Below, piece by piece: positions 1-16,300 of a DNA stretch of 21,013 bases. The stretch lies in assembly GCA_900088475.1 (NCBI GenBank), contig FLMG01000985.1:831-21843 (forward strand), in the 5' to 3' direction. This DNA comes from Hyphochytrium catenoides. Its lineage: Eukaryota; Sar; Hyphochytriomycetes; Hyphochytriales; Hyphochytriaceae. Positions within the stretch are counted from its first letter, which is position 1, and each line of letters begins with the position of its first letter. The position numbers and the translations under genes are program-made. The notes under the pieces were generated by a model, which saw only the letters and a list, made by a program, of their open reading frames with translations, was not told the DNA's origin and searched no databases.

Positions 1-59
1 CCCTGGGGGGCTAGTGGTGGATCCGTTTGAGAAGCAGATTCTGACCTTTCGCATCTTTT

Positions 60-450
60 CTCTGCCTTTTCTCTATGAGACTCTCTCTCTCTCTCTGACT
101 CTGTCTCTCTCTCTCTCTCTGACTCTGTCTCTCTCTCTCTCTCTGACTCTCTCTCTCTCTCGCTGACTCTCCCTCTCTCTCTCGCTCTCTCTCTCTCTGA
201 CTCTCTCTCTCGCTAGCTCTCTCTCTCTCTCTGACTCTTTCTCTCGCTAGCTCGCTCTCTCTCTCTGACTCTCTCTCTCTCTCTCGCTCTCTCTCTCTGA
301 CTCTCTCTCTCTCGCTCTCTCTCTCTGACTCTCTCTCTCTCTCGCTCGCTCTCGCTCTCTGACTCTCTCTCTCTCTCGCTCTCTCTCTCTGACTCTCTCT
401 CTCTCTCTCTCGCTCTCTCTCTCTGACTCTCTCTCTCTCGCTCGCTCTCT
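60..450. repeat. CT microsatellite with a higher-order GACT period
   Basis: Almost pure (CT)n, broken at fairly regular steps by GACT (for example near 97, 121, 145, 165, 199, 233, 267, 299 and 327) and by CGCT or CTAG. The GACT steps are about 20-34 bases apart, so the array looks like a minisatellite grown out of a dinucleotide repeat. The minus strand is open for 164 codons here but encodes only an Arg/Glu/Ser alternation, as expected of a translated GA repeat. I do not call a protein. Confidence 0.9.
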
Positions 451-693
451 GGTTGACTGCCCGACCCCTACCTACCCTGGTTACATGTGTGGTTCTGTCT
501 ATCACCGCCGTCGGCGCTAACTCTCCTCTTTCCCAGTCGGTTGCTCACGCCTTCTCTTACTTCCTCATCGCTGGTGCCCAAGGAGCACTTTGTCTCGCTC
601 CTTTCTCTCTCCCTTCTCTACCCTTGTCTTCCTATCAAATCTCACTATGACTTTTCCTCCGCATCCTAAAATAACCCTTATCACCTGCATCCA

Positions 694-727
<34 letters not shown>

Positions 728-1438
728 CTTAACTTTCCTGCTCCCCTTCCTCTCTTCGGCTTCGACCTCGTATTGCATTCACACCTCTGAACGACTTGCT
801 TTCCTTGCATTTCTCTTCCGTCTCTCTTCTATTTCATCCGGGGTTTCTCATCTATAGGAAGGATGGCATTTCCTCCTCCTCAGCTCTACGTCTCCTTATA
901 AAAACATGATCTCTTCCTCTCTGTCTCTCTCTTTCTCTCTTTCTCTCCCTCTCTCTCTTTCTCTCTCCTATCTTTTTCTTTGTCTGGGTCTCCTCCCTCC
1001 TCTTACTTTGGCTCCGGACCTTTCCTTCATGCGGCTGCATTTTTCTCTCATCAGCAGCCCAATAATGTGCCGTGCATTCTATCTTTCGCTCTCCCACCAC
1101 CTTGCCTCGCTCTCGCTTCTTTCGGTTTGTCACTTTCTCTCGGTCTCTTTAGTTCCGCGCTCACACTCTCTTTCTCTTTCTCTCTCTCTCTTCCATCCTG
1201 CTTTCTTCTCTCTCTATTAAGTTGTGCATGAAGACGTTAAATGATGGTTCATGTCTATAAAGAGCGCGGTGTTACATTGTTAACTCCTCAGGGAAGAGAG
1301 AGGAGGAGGAGAGGAGAGACAGGAGAGGAGATAGAGAGGAAAATATGATGACAAACAGCTCTGGAGCGATGGCAAACGAAGCAATTTCACGTGTCCAGTC
1401 TCTCCGGTTTCCTGTGTTTTACTGTTTGTCTCTTTGTG

Positions 1439-1470
<32 letters not shown>

Positions 1471-1709
1471 GTCTCCTCGCTCTCTCTCGCTCTCTCTCGC
1501 CCTGCATCACAGCTCTCTGTTTTTTATGCGAGACTATGGACAGCTATCCACCGAACTTAATAATCCCGCACTCGCCCACTCCTTCTCTCTCCTCTTTCCT
1601 CGGTCTTTCTCTCTGTCTCTGTCTCTGTCTCTCTTTTGTTTCCCTCCTCCTTCCTCCTCCTCCTGACGCTCTCTCCCTCTCTCCTCCTCCTCTCTATTCA
1701 CCGCCCCGA
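451..1709. other. CT-rich intergenic DNA, no supportable gene
   Basis: This stretch lies downstream of the sulfite oxidase stop codon. It holds several further short (CT)n tracts (about 690-728, 915-968, 1166-1192, 1438-1500 and 1600-1635) and one GA-rich patch (about 1291-1345). Open frames on both strands encode only Ser/Leu or Arg/Glu low-complexity peptides. I see no domain, no tRNA and no convincing exon. Part of it must be the 3' untranslated region of the minus-strand gene, but no clear polyadenylation signal stands out. Confidence 0.6.
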
Positions 1710-3536
1710 CTAGTTGCCATACTGTTCCTTCAGACTCGCCCGTCTGTAGATCCTCCGCACCGAGGCCGGAGCCTGGACGCGGACGCGGTGCCACGAATTA
1801 TTTAGCAGTCCGCGCGGGTTCCAGATCGGATCCACGCTCTCCGGCTGAGCGTTATAAGCGTCGTCCACAGCCTTACAGCACAGCTCGAACTGGTCGTTGC
1901 CCGGGTGCTCGTCCGGGAGAGGAATCTCGGCCTCCCAGAGCGTCCAGGCCCAAGCTCGGCCGGCCGGCTGTGGGATCTTTCTCAGCTCGGCTGTATGCCA
2001 TGTCTTTCCTCCGTCTATGGACACGTCCACGCGGATGATTCCTCGTCCTCCTCCGCTCCAGGCGTAGCCTTTCAAAGTGATCGTCTCATCATCCTCAGGC
2101 AGCGTCCAGCCATTGGCAGGCTCCAGGATCGCGGACTGGACGGGCATTTCTTGGATGGCCGGGCCGGCCATGTCCCAGTTTAGCTTGGCAAAGTCCATGC
2201 CGGGCGGGAAGCCCTTGTAGTCTCTCTGCTGCCAGAAGCTCTTGCTCTCCTCAGAATGTGGGACAATCTTGGAGACCCACTTGACGTTCCTCGCGCCGAC
2301 GGTCCCTGGGACGATAAGTCGGACAGGATAGCCGTGATCTCTTGGAATGGGCTCTCCGTTCATCTCATAGGCCAGTAGGACGTCTACGTAAGGGTTGAGA
2401 ACCTTCTCGATTGGGATAGAAGCACCATACGGTGCCCCGTCCACTTCTCTGTCAAGCCCTTCCACCTGCAGATGGCGCAATCCCTCGACCGTGGAATCAA
2501 AGCCAATATAGTCTAGGACGTCCCGCAGTAGCACTCCGGACCACGAGGCATTGCTGACGGCCGCTGTGCCCCAACTGAGGCCCTTCACGTGCTTCTTATG
2601 CGACATCTCGGCTCTGCGGTTGCCTGCGCACTGCAGGGTTGCGGCGATTGTCCTCTTTGGAAACTTGGTCTTCAGATCTTCTAACGTCAGCGTGGCCTTC
2701 TCCTTTATTCCTAAGCCTTCTATCTCTAGCTTGTACTCTCTCTCGTCTATCATTGGCACAGGGAGATGGTTGCGCACGAAGAACAGGTCATTGGGAGTGT
2801 AGAGCTTGTCAGGCAGGAGCTCCGGTGGCGGTTCAGCGTTGAAAGGCTGTTGAGAGTTAACCGTAAGCGCGGGGTGGCGCTGTGGATCATTGGCATACGG
2901 CCCGGCGGTCGCTGGAGGAAGAGCAAGCTTCTCCTTATCTTTGGGGTCAAGGTTCCCGATGCGATAAATCTCCAGAAGTTCCTTCACGTCGTCGTGATTA
3001 TGAGCAGCATAGAGTCTCCAGAAAGGCTCAATGGACTTCCCTGCGGCCAGTAGGATCTTCCCGCCGCCTGGGTGGCTCTCTATGAAGTTCGTCACATCGT
3101 AGACGCCGTCCTGGTAGACCACCCAGATGCCCTTTTCCTTAGATGTGTGCTTGGATATCTCTTCTATGGAGAAAGTCGGCAGTCCGTCGAGCTTCTTCCC
3201 GGCGTTGGCCGCAGAGATTTTAGGCAGCTTATCAGTCGATTGAATTAGCTTTCCAGCGCGGGAAGAAGAGGCTTCACAGGAGCTCTCGGAAGGAGGTAGG
3301 CTTCCAGCTGCTAGAACAAGGCCGGTTCCAAGACCCAGCAGTCCCGCTGCCATCCAGCGGCCAGCTTGGCTTGGTTCTTCATGGATGGGGCGATGTTCAG
3401 AGCGATAGCTGAGCCTCCTTTGGGCTTGGAGGAGGGCTGGCCTTGCTAAAGGGAGAGAGATCCCGGATCTATGACAAAGGCCTGAGAGTCTGACAGGCTT
3501 CGTGGCAAGAGATCTGAGTCTGTTGGCCAGCGCCAT
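1710..3536 (-). CDS. SUOX: Sulfite oxidase, mitochondrial, cytochrome b5 type (608 aa)
   Basis: The protein oxidises sulfite to sulfate at a molybdopterin centre and passes electrons through a heme b5 domain to cytochrome c. In animals it acts in the mitochondrial intermembrane space. Seen: an Arg/Ser-rich N-terminus with few acidic residues, then a hydrophobic segment at about residues 61-80, which together suit a bipartite import and sorting signal. A cytochrome b5 domain follows at about 115-200, with the heme motif HPGGG (His155) and a second candidate heme histidine in AAHNHDD. The molybdopterin domain starts near 235 with HPALTVN and QPFNAEPPP, and LQCAGNRR holds the molybdenum-ligating cysteine, Cys303. 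A C-terminal dimerisation domain ends near WNPRGLLNNSWHRVRV. About 20 residues extend beyond the usual animal end. The frame is continuous with no stops, although its neighbours have 5-16 exons. The ATG at 3536 is the first one and gives the targeting sequence. Identification is very secure. Confidence 0.97.
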   Translation of the reverse strand: MALANRLRSLATKPVRLSGLCHRSGISLPLARPALLQAQRRLSYRSEHRPIHEEPSQAGRWMAAGLLGLGTGLVLAAGSLPPSESSCEASSSRAGKLIQSTDKLPKISAANAGKKLDGLPTFSIEEISKHTSKEKGIWVVYQDGVYDVTNFIESHPGGGKILLAAGKSIEPFWRLYAAHNHDDVKELLEIYRIGNLDPKDKEKLALPPATAGPYANDPQRHPALTVNSQQPFNAEPPPELLPDKLYTPNDLFFVRNHLPVPMIDEREYKLEIEGLGIKEKATLTLEDLKTKFPKRTIAATLQCAGNRRAEMSHKKHVKGLSWGTAAVSNASWSGVLLRDVLDYIGFDSTVEGLRHLQVEGLDREVDGAPYGASIPIEKVLNPYVDVLLAYEMNGEPIPRDHGYPVRLIVPGTVGARNVKWVSKIVPHSEESKSFWQQRDYKGFPPGMDFAKLNWDMAGPAIQEMPVQSAILEPANGWTLPEDDETITLKGYAWSGGGRGIIRVDVSIDGGKTWHTAELRKIPQPAGRAWAWTLWEAEIPLPDEHPGNDQFELCCKAVDDAYNAQPESVDPIWNPRGLLNNSWHRVRVQAPASVRRIYRRASLKEQYGN

Positions 3537-3869
3537 GGCTCCTTCAAAACAGTGCTAGCACTAGGAGAGGTCGGAGGGAGAGCGAAGAAGAGAGAGAGGC
3601 GCTCTCTTTCAACAGACTTTCCCGAGGACAAGGACCTAAGTCTGCGGAGCTCAACAGACCTGACTCTCGATGTGCTAACAATGCGTCTCCATCGCTTGAA
3701 GGTCCTCTGCCCCACTGCACGATGCTCCTTAACCTTACGATGTCGGCCGGAAAAGGAAATTGTCTGCAATGACGCAGAACCTCCAGAGCAGATAGAAAGA
3801 AACGAACTAACGACGCAGAGATGAAAGGGAGAGAGAGAGAAAGAGAGAGAGAGACAGGGAGGGAGAGAC

Positions 3870-3923
<54 letters not shown>

Positions 3924-4471
3924 AAGAGACTCTGACAAGGCTCATCTCTAAGACTTCAAGCTGCTGCTGCCCAGTACCGCATCGCTTTCTCACACCCGAA
4001 GAATGGCCGCTAACGGAACCCCTTACTCCTGGGGGAGCTCAGGCCAGGACCAGCCATAATGCATTGTATTCACTTATGTCCCATGTATAGAGGTTGTGTA
4101 ACATGGATGACGTACTATCATCATGGACTGTCCCCTATGAGAAGCCCTATGGTGCTCTAAGGCAAGGAAAGTCCGTTTCGCCCGCAGCAGAAGAAGTGCA
4201 AGTGCGGCGCTTGGCCCGCCGGACAGGCAGAGATCTCTGTACCAGGAGCGGAGCGAAGAGTGAAAGGAGAGAATATGAGATGTAGGCAGAGGCTCCGCCT
4301 GTCTTTGGCTAGCAGCAGTAGCGGGAGAGAGAGGTATAGACATAGAGGGCAAGAGAGGTAGCATAAAGGGAAGGCTTCATCGTGCCTGACCTAGAGGACT
4401 GTGTGCTACGACTCTTAGCGATTCCTTTCTAAGATCTCTGCTTGAAGGAGAAAGATAAAATCCTCGCCACA
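3537..4471. promoter_or_regulatory. Divergent intergenic region between SUOX and MOB4
   Basis: The two flanking genes point away from each other, so this 935-bp gap probably carries both promoters and both 5' untranslated regions. It contains a long GA tract (3826-3922) whose complement is CT as seen from SUOX. No TATA box at a sensible distance is obvious. A 63-codon open frame at 4094-4285 on the plus strand has no recognisable domain and is not called. An upstream non-coding MOB4 exon here cannot be excluded. Confidence 0.5.
3826..3922. repeat. (GA)n microsatellite between SUOX and MOB4
   Basis: GA dinucleotides with a few GGGA and GACA interruptions, becoming uninterrupted at about 3868-3920. 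Both reading directions give only repetitive peptides. See the finding on GA tracts in each gap between genes. Confidence 0.9.
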
Positions 4472-5949
4472 ATGGCCACATGCTCCTATTTAACGCCTGG
4501 GCTCTCTACGGAGGAGCTGCCACTGTGCGCTACGACGTTCCCTTCTGACGCAGAAGCGGCTTCGCACCCCGCGAAGTACATCCAGATGATGCTCTGTAAG
4601 AGCCACTCGCTCTGTCCCTCACTACTTTAGATCTACGGCTAGCTCCACATTTTTTGCTGCTAGCAGTGGGAAGCGGTGACGCTCTCTTCCTCCCGCTTCC
4701 CTTCTTAATCTTCGCACCTCACTGTCCTCCGAATCCTGTGTTCTCTCCTTCCTTCCTCTCGCAATCTTCTTCCGACATTCTTTTGCAGGGAAGGCGCCAG
4801 AGGATGTGGAGAAGATCTGCGAGGTTCCTTCCTCCTGTGATCCTCTTGCGTGGCAGTATGAGCACTTGAGGTGAATCGCATCTCTTTCCTTCTCTCTCTG
4901 GCTAAGATACCTACTCTTCTTCTCACATCTCTTTGTCTCTCTCCCGCTTGTCCATCTCTATCTCTCGTCTAGATTGTTCCTTGTCTCTTTCTTCCTGAAT
5001 CTATCTTCCTCTTCAATAAGGCATATCTTTCTCGTGCGCTCTCTTCTCGCGCATGTAAGGCGAGCTCTGCCACCCTTGGTCTTGGTCTCATGTACGCCGC
5101 GCCCTATCTCTCACGTCTCAACCACAGACAGCTTGTTATAGACTTAGGGTGGCTGGCGGCTCTGTTGACGGAATGCTGCACCGCTGAGTCTTGTCCAACT
5201 ATGATGGCTACGAGCCAGTGGGAATATCTCTGTGCAGCCCACAGGCAGCCACAGAAGGTAGATTTTCTAACTCATTCTGAAGCCTTTTTCTTTCAACATG
5301 CTCACCATGTGACCCTCTCCTTCCTTAACCTCTGCTAAGTCCTGACTGTCCATCCTTCGGCTTATCTTTAGCTTTCCTCTTCTTGACCCTCCTTCCTTGG
5401 CAGTGCTCCGCAATGGACTATTCTAATCACACACTGGAGAACGCGACGACGACGTTGACCAGTCAGAAGCTCTTTCCTAGCCGGCCGTGCATCCCCGCAG
5501 CCTCCGTCAAAGAGTTGCAGTCAGTAGCTCGAAGGCTGTACAGGATCTCCTCACATGCGTTCTTCAATCATAGACACCTTTTCGATTTGTTTGAAGTGAG
5601 TGATCGTCTCTCTCTCCTTTTCGCTTCCCTACATTCTCTCCCTTACTTCTCTCTCTTTCTCTCTTTTCCCTTGTTGTTTCTCTTTCTTTCTTTCTCAACC
5701 CTACTCTCTATCTCTCTGTCCCCATATTTCTCTTTATCTCTCGTTCCGACATCTTTTCCTGCTAATCTCTCTCGCTCTTTCCCATCCTCTCTTTCCGTTC
5801 TGCGGTTTCTCTCGCCCCTGCTCTTCCGATTTTTCTCTCTGCGCTAGGGCAAGTATCACACTACGCGGCGGTTCAATCGCTTGGGTCGGCTGTACAAGCT
5901 GGTTCCTGAGGATCAGATCATCGTCCCAGACGAAGAGCTATCGGATTGA
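4472..5949 (+). CDS. MOB4: MOB4/phocein (MOB kinase activator-like 4), 5 exons
   Basis: MOB4 is the MOB-family subunit of STRIPAK, the striatin-PP2A-kinase complex that opposes Hippo signalling and affects vesicle traffic. Exons that keep frame across GT-AG junctions: 4472-4595, 4789-4870, 5128-5257, 5404-5595 and 5848-5949, giving 209 aa; human phocein is about 225. Recognisable blocks: KYIQMML, WQYEHLRQL, CPTMMATSQWEYLCAAH, MDYSNHTL, KLFPSR, RRLYRISSHAFFNHRHLFD and DQIIVPDEEL. The zinc ligands of the MOB fold are kept: Cys86 and Cys91 (C-x4-C), His163 and His168 (H-x4-H). The loop between WEYLCAAH and MDYSNHTL, and the blocks around them, match MOB4 rather than MOB1. The ATG at 4472 is the only good start in exon 1; the N-terminus is divergent, and a non-coding exon upstream is possible. 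Exon borders are inferred from homology and splice signals. Confidence 0.92.
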
Positions 5950-6461
5950 AGAAGAGCAGACAGCACATGAGGGCCAACTTATTTATAGGAAGCGCTGTAG
6001 CCTTAGTGCCCGAGTAGTGGTGCTGCCGTCCCTGTCCCCATACCGCTAGCGCGTCATCTGGTTGACCTCTGCACTGAGTGCCGGTAGATGGCTGAGCCCC
6101 TCGCGCTATTAACAAATCTGTAGACGTTCGTCAATGTGAAGGAAAGCTCCTTTTCCCATCTTTTGCGCACAAAGATCAGTATACTGATAACTGTAACGTA
6201 GTTATCGAAGGCTGTATCCCCTCTTGTAAACCTCCACGGGAAGAACTTGGGGTTCATCGACGACGAATCTCTGGTGGCACTCTGTCTCGCCCTACAACCA
6301 AGAAAGCAATGTTTTCTATATATCCCTTGAACCACTCTGTCTCGAGAGCGTATGCTCACCCTTTGTCGGTCGTCCTTGGTGTTACTCCTTCCTCACTGTT
6401 GTCACCGCCATAGGGCGCCCAGCCGCAGTGTGAAAGGTGATGATGGATCAAGAGGAGAAAG

Positions 6462-6511
<50 letters not shown>

Positions 6512-6920
6512 GTGTGAGAGAGAGAGAGAGAGAGGGAGGGAGAGAGAGAGAGAGAGGGCGAGAGAGAGAGAGAGAGGACGAGACAGAGAAGAGAGAGACA
6601 ATAGGGTAAAAAAGAAATAGCGGAGCATGGAGAAGTAGAGAGACAGAGAGATTGTGTGCGTCAAAGACACGTGTAAAGCGACATCCTAATACCGTACAAC
6701 TCTCCTCCAAGCTTGCCATTGAGGCTCATTTGCTGCAGCTTCGGAGGAGCGACCAGCCGTCCTGGATCCTTCTCTTCTCTTGCCAACCCAAAGCTGGCTC
6801 TTCCATCCTTCCAGCGAGTGAATCATACGTACAGGGACGCCTCAAGCACTGCAGAAAAGTCAAGTCTGCTGACCGCACGTGAGATAAGCGGCTGCGGCGG
6901 CGGAGGAGGAGGAGACGAGG
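5950..6920. other. Intergenic gap MOB4-USP with a GA tract
   Basis: It contains the MOB4 3' untranslated region and the promoter and leader of the downstream protease. About 5950-6440 shows no recognisable gene on either strand. A GA tract follows at 6458-6600. About 6880-6920 is a GGC/GGA-rich leader ending directly at the ATG at 6921. Confidence 0.6.
6458..6600. repeat. (GA)n microsatellite upstream of the USP gene
   Basis: About 140 bases of GA repeat with short GTGAGT, GGGAGGG and GGCGA interruptions. Open frames across it on both strands are low-complexity Arg/Glu or Ser/Leu strings and are not coding. Confidence 0.9.
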
Positions 6921-12665
<5,745 letters not shown>

Positions 12666-12802
12666 AGAAAGATTTGTTTCGTATTAACAGTGAAACCTGA
12701 GTGCATCGCAGCTGTGTGTTGCCACCTTTATCTTTAGCCTAACCTTAGAGTGGCGGTGTAAAGAATCGAACGTTTGAGAGGATAGCTTAGAGAGGGCGTG
12801 AC

Positions 12803-12803
<1 letters not shown>

Positions 12804-12837
<34 letters not shown>
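12804..12837. repeat. (GA)n microsatellite, 34 bp
   Basis: Uninterrupted GA dinucleotides, the third GA tract found between neighbouring genes in this window. Confidence 0.9.
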
Positions 12838-12838
<1 letters not shown>

Positions 12839-12841
12839 CTG

Positions 12842-13160
12842 TCAGACAACAAACATTTCTGTAAATGGCGCACTCACCGACAAGGTCCCAATCCCTCTTT
12901 CAAGTATTCTCTCATTCCCGTAAGCCGGGTCAAGTATATTTCGTATGAGCACCGTAGTCTCGATCATAAACTCTTTGTTGGTTCCACACAATACACATGA
13001 CACAGTAATATCGTCAGGTTGACCCCAATTCGGACCCATGCTGCCTGTCTTCGGTCGCCGTCAAGGAAGGGGTGCTCTCAAGTTTCAATCACCTTTTGCT
13101 CTTTTGGTTCCTCTTCTTGTCTTCCTGTCCTTACCTGCTGTCAGCGGCATGAATGTCAAG
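12842..13160 (-). pseudogene. Possible C-terminal tail of a PP2C/PTC7-like phosphatase (relic)
   Basis: On the minus strand, 13044 down to 12842 reads on to a stop and contains WGQPDDITVSCVL. This resembles the final G-x-PDDITV strand motif of PTC7-type PP2C phosphatases. The piece is preceded by an acceptor-like CAG (13045-13047). Further upstream lies a 26-nt candidate exon (13135-13160) flanked by CTTACAG and GTAAGG; joining the two keeps the frame. No earlier PP2C exons (metal-binding DG motifs) are visible, and the region further upstream is KICS2 exon 1 in antisense. I therefore read this as a remnant, or a chance match to a short motif, rather than a working gene. Confidence 0.3.
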
Positions 13161-13378
13161 CTGTAAGGAGGGAAGAAGAACCTGCAGAAGATGATGATCC
13201 CGTCTACATGCCCGCCCGACAGCCATCATCCACAAGTGGCCTGGGAACCTTCCTTCCGGTCAAATCGCTGCAGCTCTGAAGTCCGATCTGTGGGGCTCTT
13301 GGCGAGCGAAGCAGCCCTAACATGAGCGGTGGACGGGAGGTGCACGAGCCGTAACTAGAGAAAGAAGGAGAAAGCAGC

Positions 13379-16300
13379 ATGTCGTCTCTCAGTCTCCCCG
13401 GCTCAGGCTTCATTGCCTCCTCCCCGGTCTGGAGGCGATGGAGGTCAGGTTTCCAAGGCTCGGGAGCGGGCTCTAAGGAGGCCGGCCAGCGGCAGGAGTC
13501 CACCTCTTCCAGCACCGGGGATCGGGGGGAACTCACCTTCCAGGGACTCTTCTCACCGATCGACGACAATGCGCGACGGATCCTGCAGCCCCTTCCTGAG
13601 ATCATTGCTGAGTTCATTTCTCTCATGCTCAGCTACCAGTTCGCAGAAGTATTGAAACAATCTTTCGTCTTTGCCTCTTCTTTCCTTCGCTGACGTGTTC
13701 CCTATCCATCGCTCCAGGCGGCGACCTATGTGAGCTCCTTCGGTGATGGGGCGGAGGACGGCGGCCGTGGAGAAGCTGCCGTCCGGATGATGGTCTTCCT
13801 TCGACCTCTTCCCCTTTGGGCCTCCTGCGACTGCACGTGAGCATTCCTGTCCCAGTGACGACTTGATCTTCGTCGTTCGTAGGGTTGACCATCCAGTCTC
13901 TTCCTCCTCTGTATCTCTCCTTCTTCTCTTTCGATTCCCCTCCCGCCCTGGGGCTGCTGGCTGTAGGTATTATACAATGCGCTATCTGGACACAGAGTGG
14001 CTGAAGAATGACACCCTGGACGTGCTGTACACCCAAGTACCACCGACTTGACTTGTTCTTCGTCTATATTGCCTGCCGATCACCTAACCTTTTGCTGATG
14101 TCTCCTCTCGGTCTACGGCCTCTCTTCTCGTAGGCACTCACTGAGATCCGCCATGGGCTCGACGAGCTGTATCGCATCTTGCCGCCCGAGAACTTTCCTG
14201 TGCATCAGGAGTTGGTTCTGTTCTATGAAGAGCTTAGAGCCTTCCTCAAAGTCAGGAGATTTCATGCAGTGTGACGTTTAGTTGGGACGTCTTATCCTTT
14301 CTCTGAGCCTTAGCCTGCTGTGCAGCTCGTTTCTTTTTCGTCTTTTTTTTGTGTATCTGCCCCGCCTTTCTGCCGCAGTTGCCTAAGAGTCCGTTTTTCC
14401 CTGGCTTTTCCTTACGTTGCCGTAGCTGCGTAGCCGAGCGGTGAAGCTGTATCGAACATTAGGCCAACACCCTCTCCCACGCCCTTATCATCTAGTACGT
14501 ACGGCGCTAGGTCCTTCTCTACTTGGCCTTTCGGCTTCCTGATCCCGCCTCGTGCTTTCTGGTACTCATCCCCAACATTCACTAACACTTCCTGCATTCT
14601 TCAGCTTTCCCAGCAGATCCAGGACTTGCTCCGCCAGCATCGAGATAGATTCCAGCATCCGCTTCTGGAGGTCACTCGTCCCTCCCTTGGCCTTGTTCAA
14701 TCCTATCACGTTTCTCCGATTCTGCCTCATCTGTCACGCTTATCTTGCGTTTTAACGACTACGAGTCTTCATAGGCAGTAGCGGAAAACGCGTGTTTCGA
14801 GCTCGAGGCTTTGAAATCTGCTCTTGAGGCGAACCATTTTATGGCCTTCTATCAAATGGACCGCGCGGTACTGGCCGTTTATACCTTCGGAAGGCAGCTT
14901 CGCAACTGGGAGGAACACGTCCTCCAGAACTTAGAAGCTCGCTCACTCCTAGAGGAGCGGAGAAGTCAACGCGGCGGTGCTGACCGGGAAGATATACCAC
15001 TTATGGAAGAAGTAAGAGTGTCAGAGCCTAGCAATGCCTGCTGGAAGTCCGCTCTCACTGCTTTGTCTCGCTCCATCTTCTCTTCTATCACGTGGTTAGT
15101 TTATAAGTTCACCTGCCAAAGACGGACTCCAGAAAAGCAGCGTGGAGAGCCCAGAGATGGGCAGCAGTTCTGGCCTTCTAGGGAAAGGTGAGAAGCTTTA
15201 CTTTATGAAGACTATTCTGTCAGTGCGGAGAGACCGCCCACACTCAGTCCCTAAACGACTATTATTCGACTGTTACACTCTCTTGCTCTTTTCGTCCCTA
15301 CTCTAAATGCCACAAGCTGCTGCCGCCCAAGACAGAGGACAGCAGCGGGCTTTCCGGTCGCGGGAGAGCCAGCGTGGAGCAACGTCCACAAGGTCACTGA
15401 GTGCCTCAAACTCATCCCTCAGCCCTGACCCCAGAGCGGGACCGCTTCTCATCAGGAACCATGCCAGGTGAAGCAGGCTTTTGCTTAGAGCGACCTTTAT
15501 TTGAGAAAGTGACCCCAGTGCTTTTTGCAGTCAGGAACTGCTGGACTGCGATATCCCGCTTTTGGCATGGTTGCGACAGCTCTTCGTCTCGCTGCTCGCC
15601 AAGTATACCCTCTACTTCCACAAAGTGCGGTGGTCCCTTCGGTTTTGCATGACCTGCAACCTTGGTCCTGATGCCTATTTTCTCAGTGCTTACATCCATA
15701 CGAGAGGCTGATGAGTGCGGAACTACAAGAGGACCCTGCGACCCGTTCGCGATACGTTCTCCTAGAGGCAATTGAGGCGTTCTGTAGGAGAAATGGTGAG
15801 TCTTCAGTCTCTCTTATAACTGCTCTCGCCTCGTCCCTCTCGCCTATCTCGCTCATTTCCACTCTTCTCTACCTAAGAGCGCAAGGTGTGGTTCGCCCTG
15901 GCCTTCCAGGCCCGAAATGCTATTGATCAGCGCCCTTTCACGTCTGAAGGCTATTCCTGTCCTGCTGTTCCTCTTACGAGCCGCCCTGCTCAGCAGATCC
16001 TCAGGTTCGTCTTTACTTGGCTCAATGCTCGTAACCGCAAGCTGGTGGGACTCATTTACCTTAACACAATGCACTTCCTATCCTCCCTCCTTATGGTGGC
16101 ATGTCCGTTGTCAGCTACCTCAGTTCTCATCGTCAGGATGACGCTCAGGAGCCCGATGAATCTTTCCCCACCAGCGTTTCTGGCTGGGAGGCTGGTCAGT
16201 ACCCAGTGCCCGCAACCGCCGTCCGGTTACGTCTCTGTATTAACCCTATCTCAAAGTGTTTGCCTTTCCCAGCAACCCATCGCAGGAGGAGTGGAGCTAT

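Larger units (their letters stand above)
12666..13378. other. Intergenic gap USP-KICS2
   Basis: It holds the USP 3' end, a short pure GA tract (about 12804-12837), a minus-strand PP2C-like tail (12842-13160, listed separately) and the leader of the KICS2 gene. Positions 13161-13378 show no recognised coding exon on either strand. Confidence 0.6.

Noticed and set aside
11-505. 164-codon minus-strand open frame rich in Arg, Glu and Ser
   Set aside because: It is simply a translated (GA)n repeat with no stops; the composition has no non-repeat part that resembles a protein domain. The same holds for similar frames at 852-1133, 3821-4090 and 6352-6719.
1905-3085. Several plus-strand open frames across the sulfite oxidase gene
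   Set aside because: They are antisense shadows of a GC-rich, clearly conserved coding sequence and show no domain of their own.
4094-4285. 63-codon plus-strand frame between SUOX and MOB4
   Set aside because: No recognisable domain, no splice support, and no link in frame to the MOB4 exons; it could be part of a leader but cannot be supported as a gene.
15393-15422. A 30-nt GT...AG segment in KICS2 considered as an intron
   Set aside because: It is too short for splicing compared with the other introns here (about 62 nt or more), and it is in frame without a stop, so it is kept as coding sequence.
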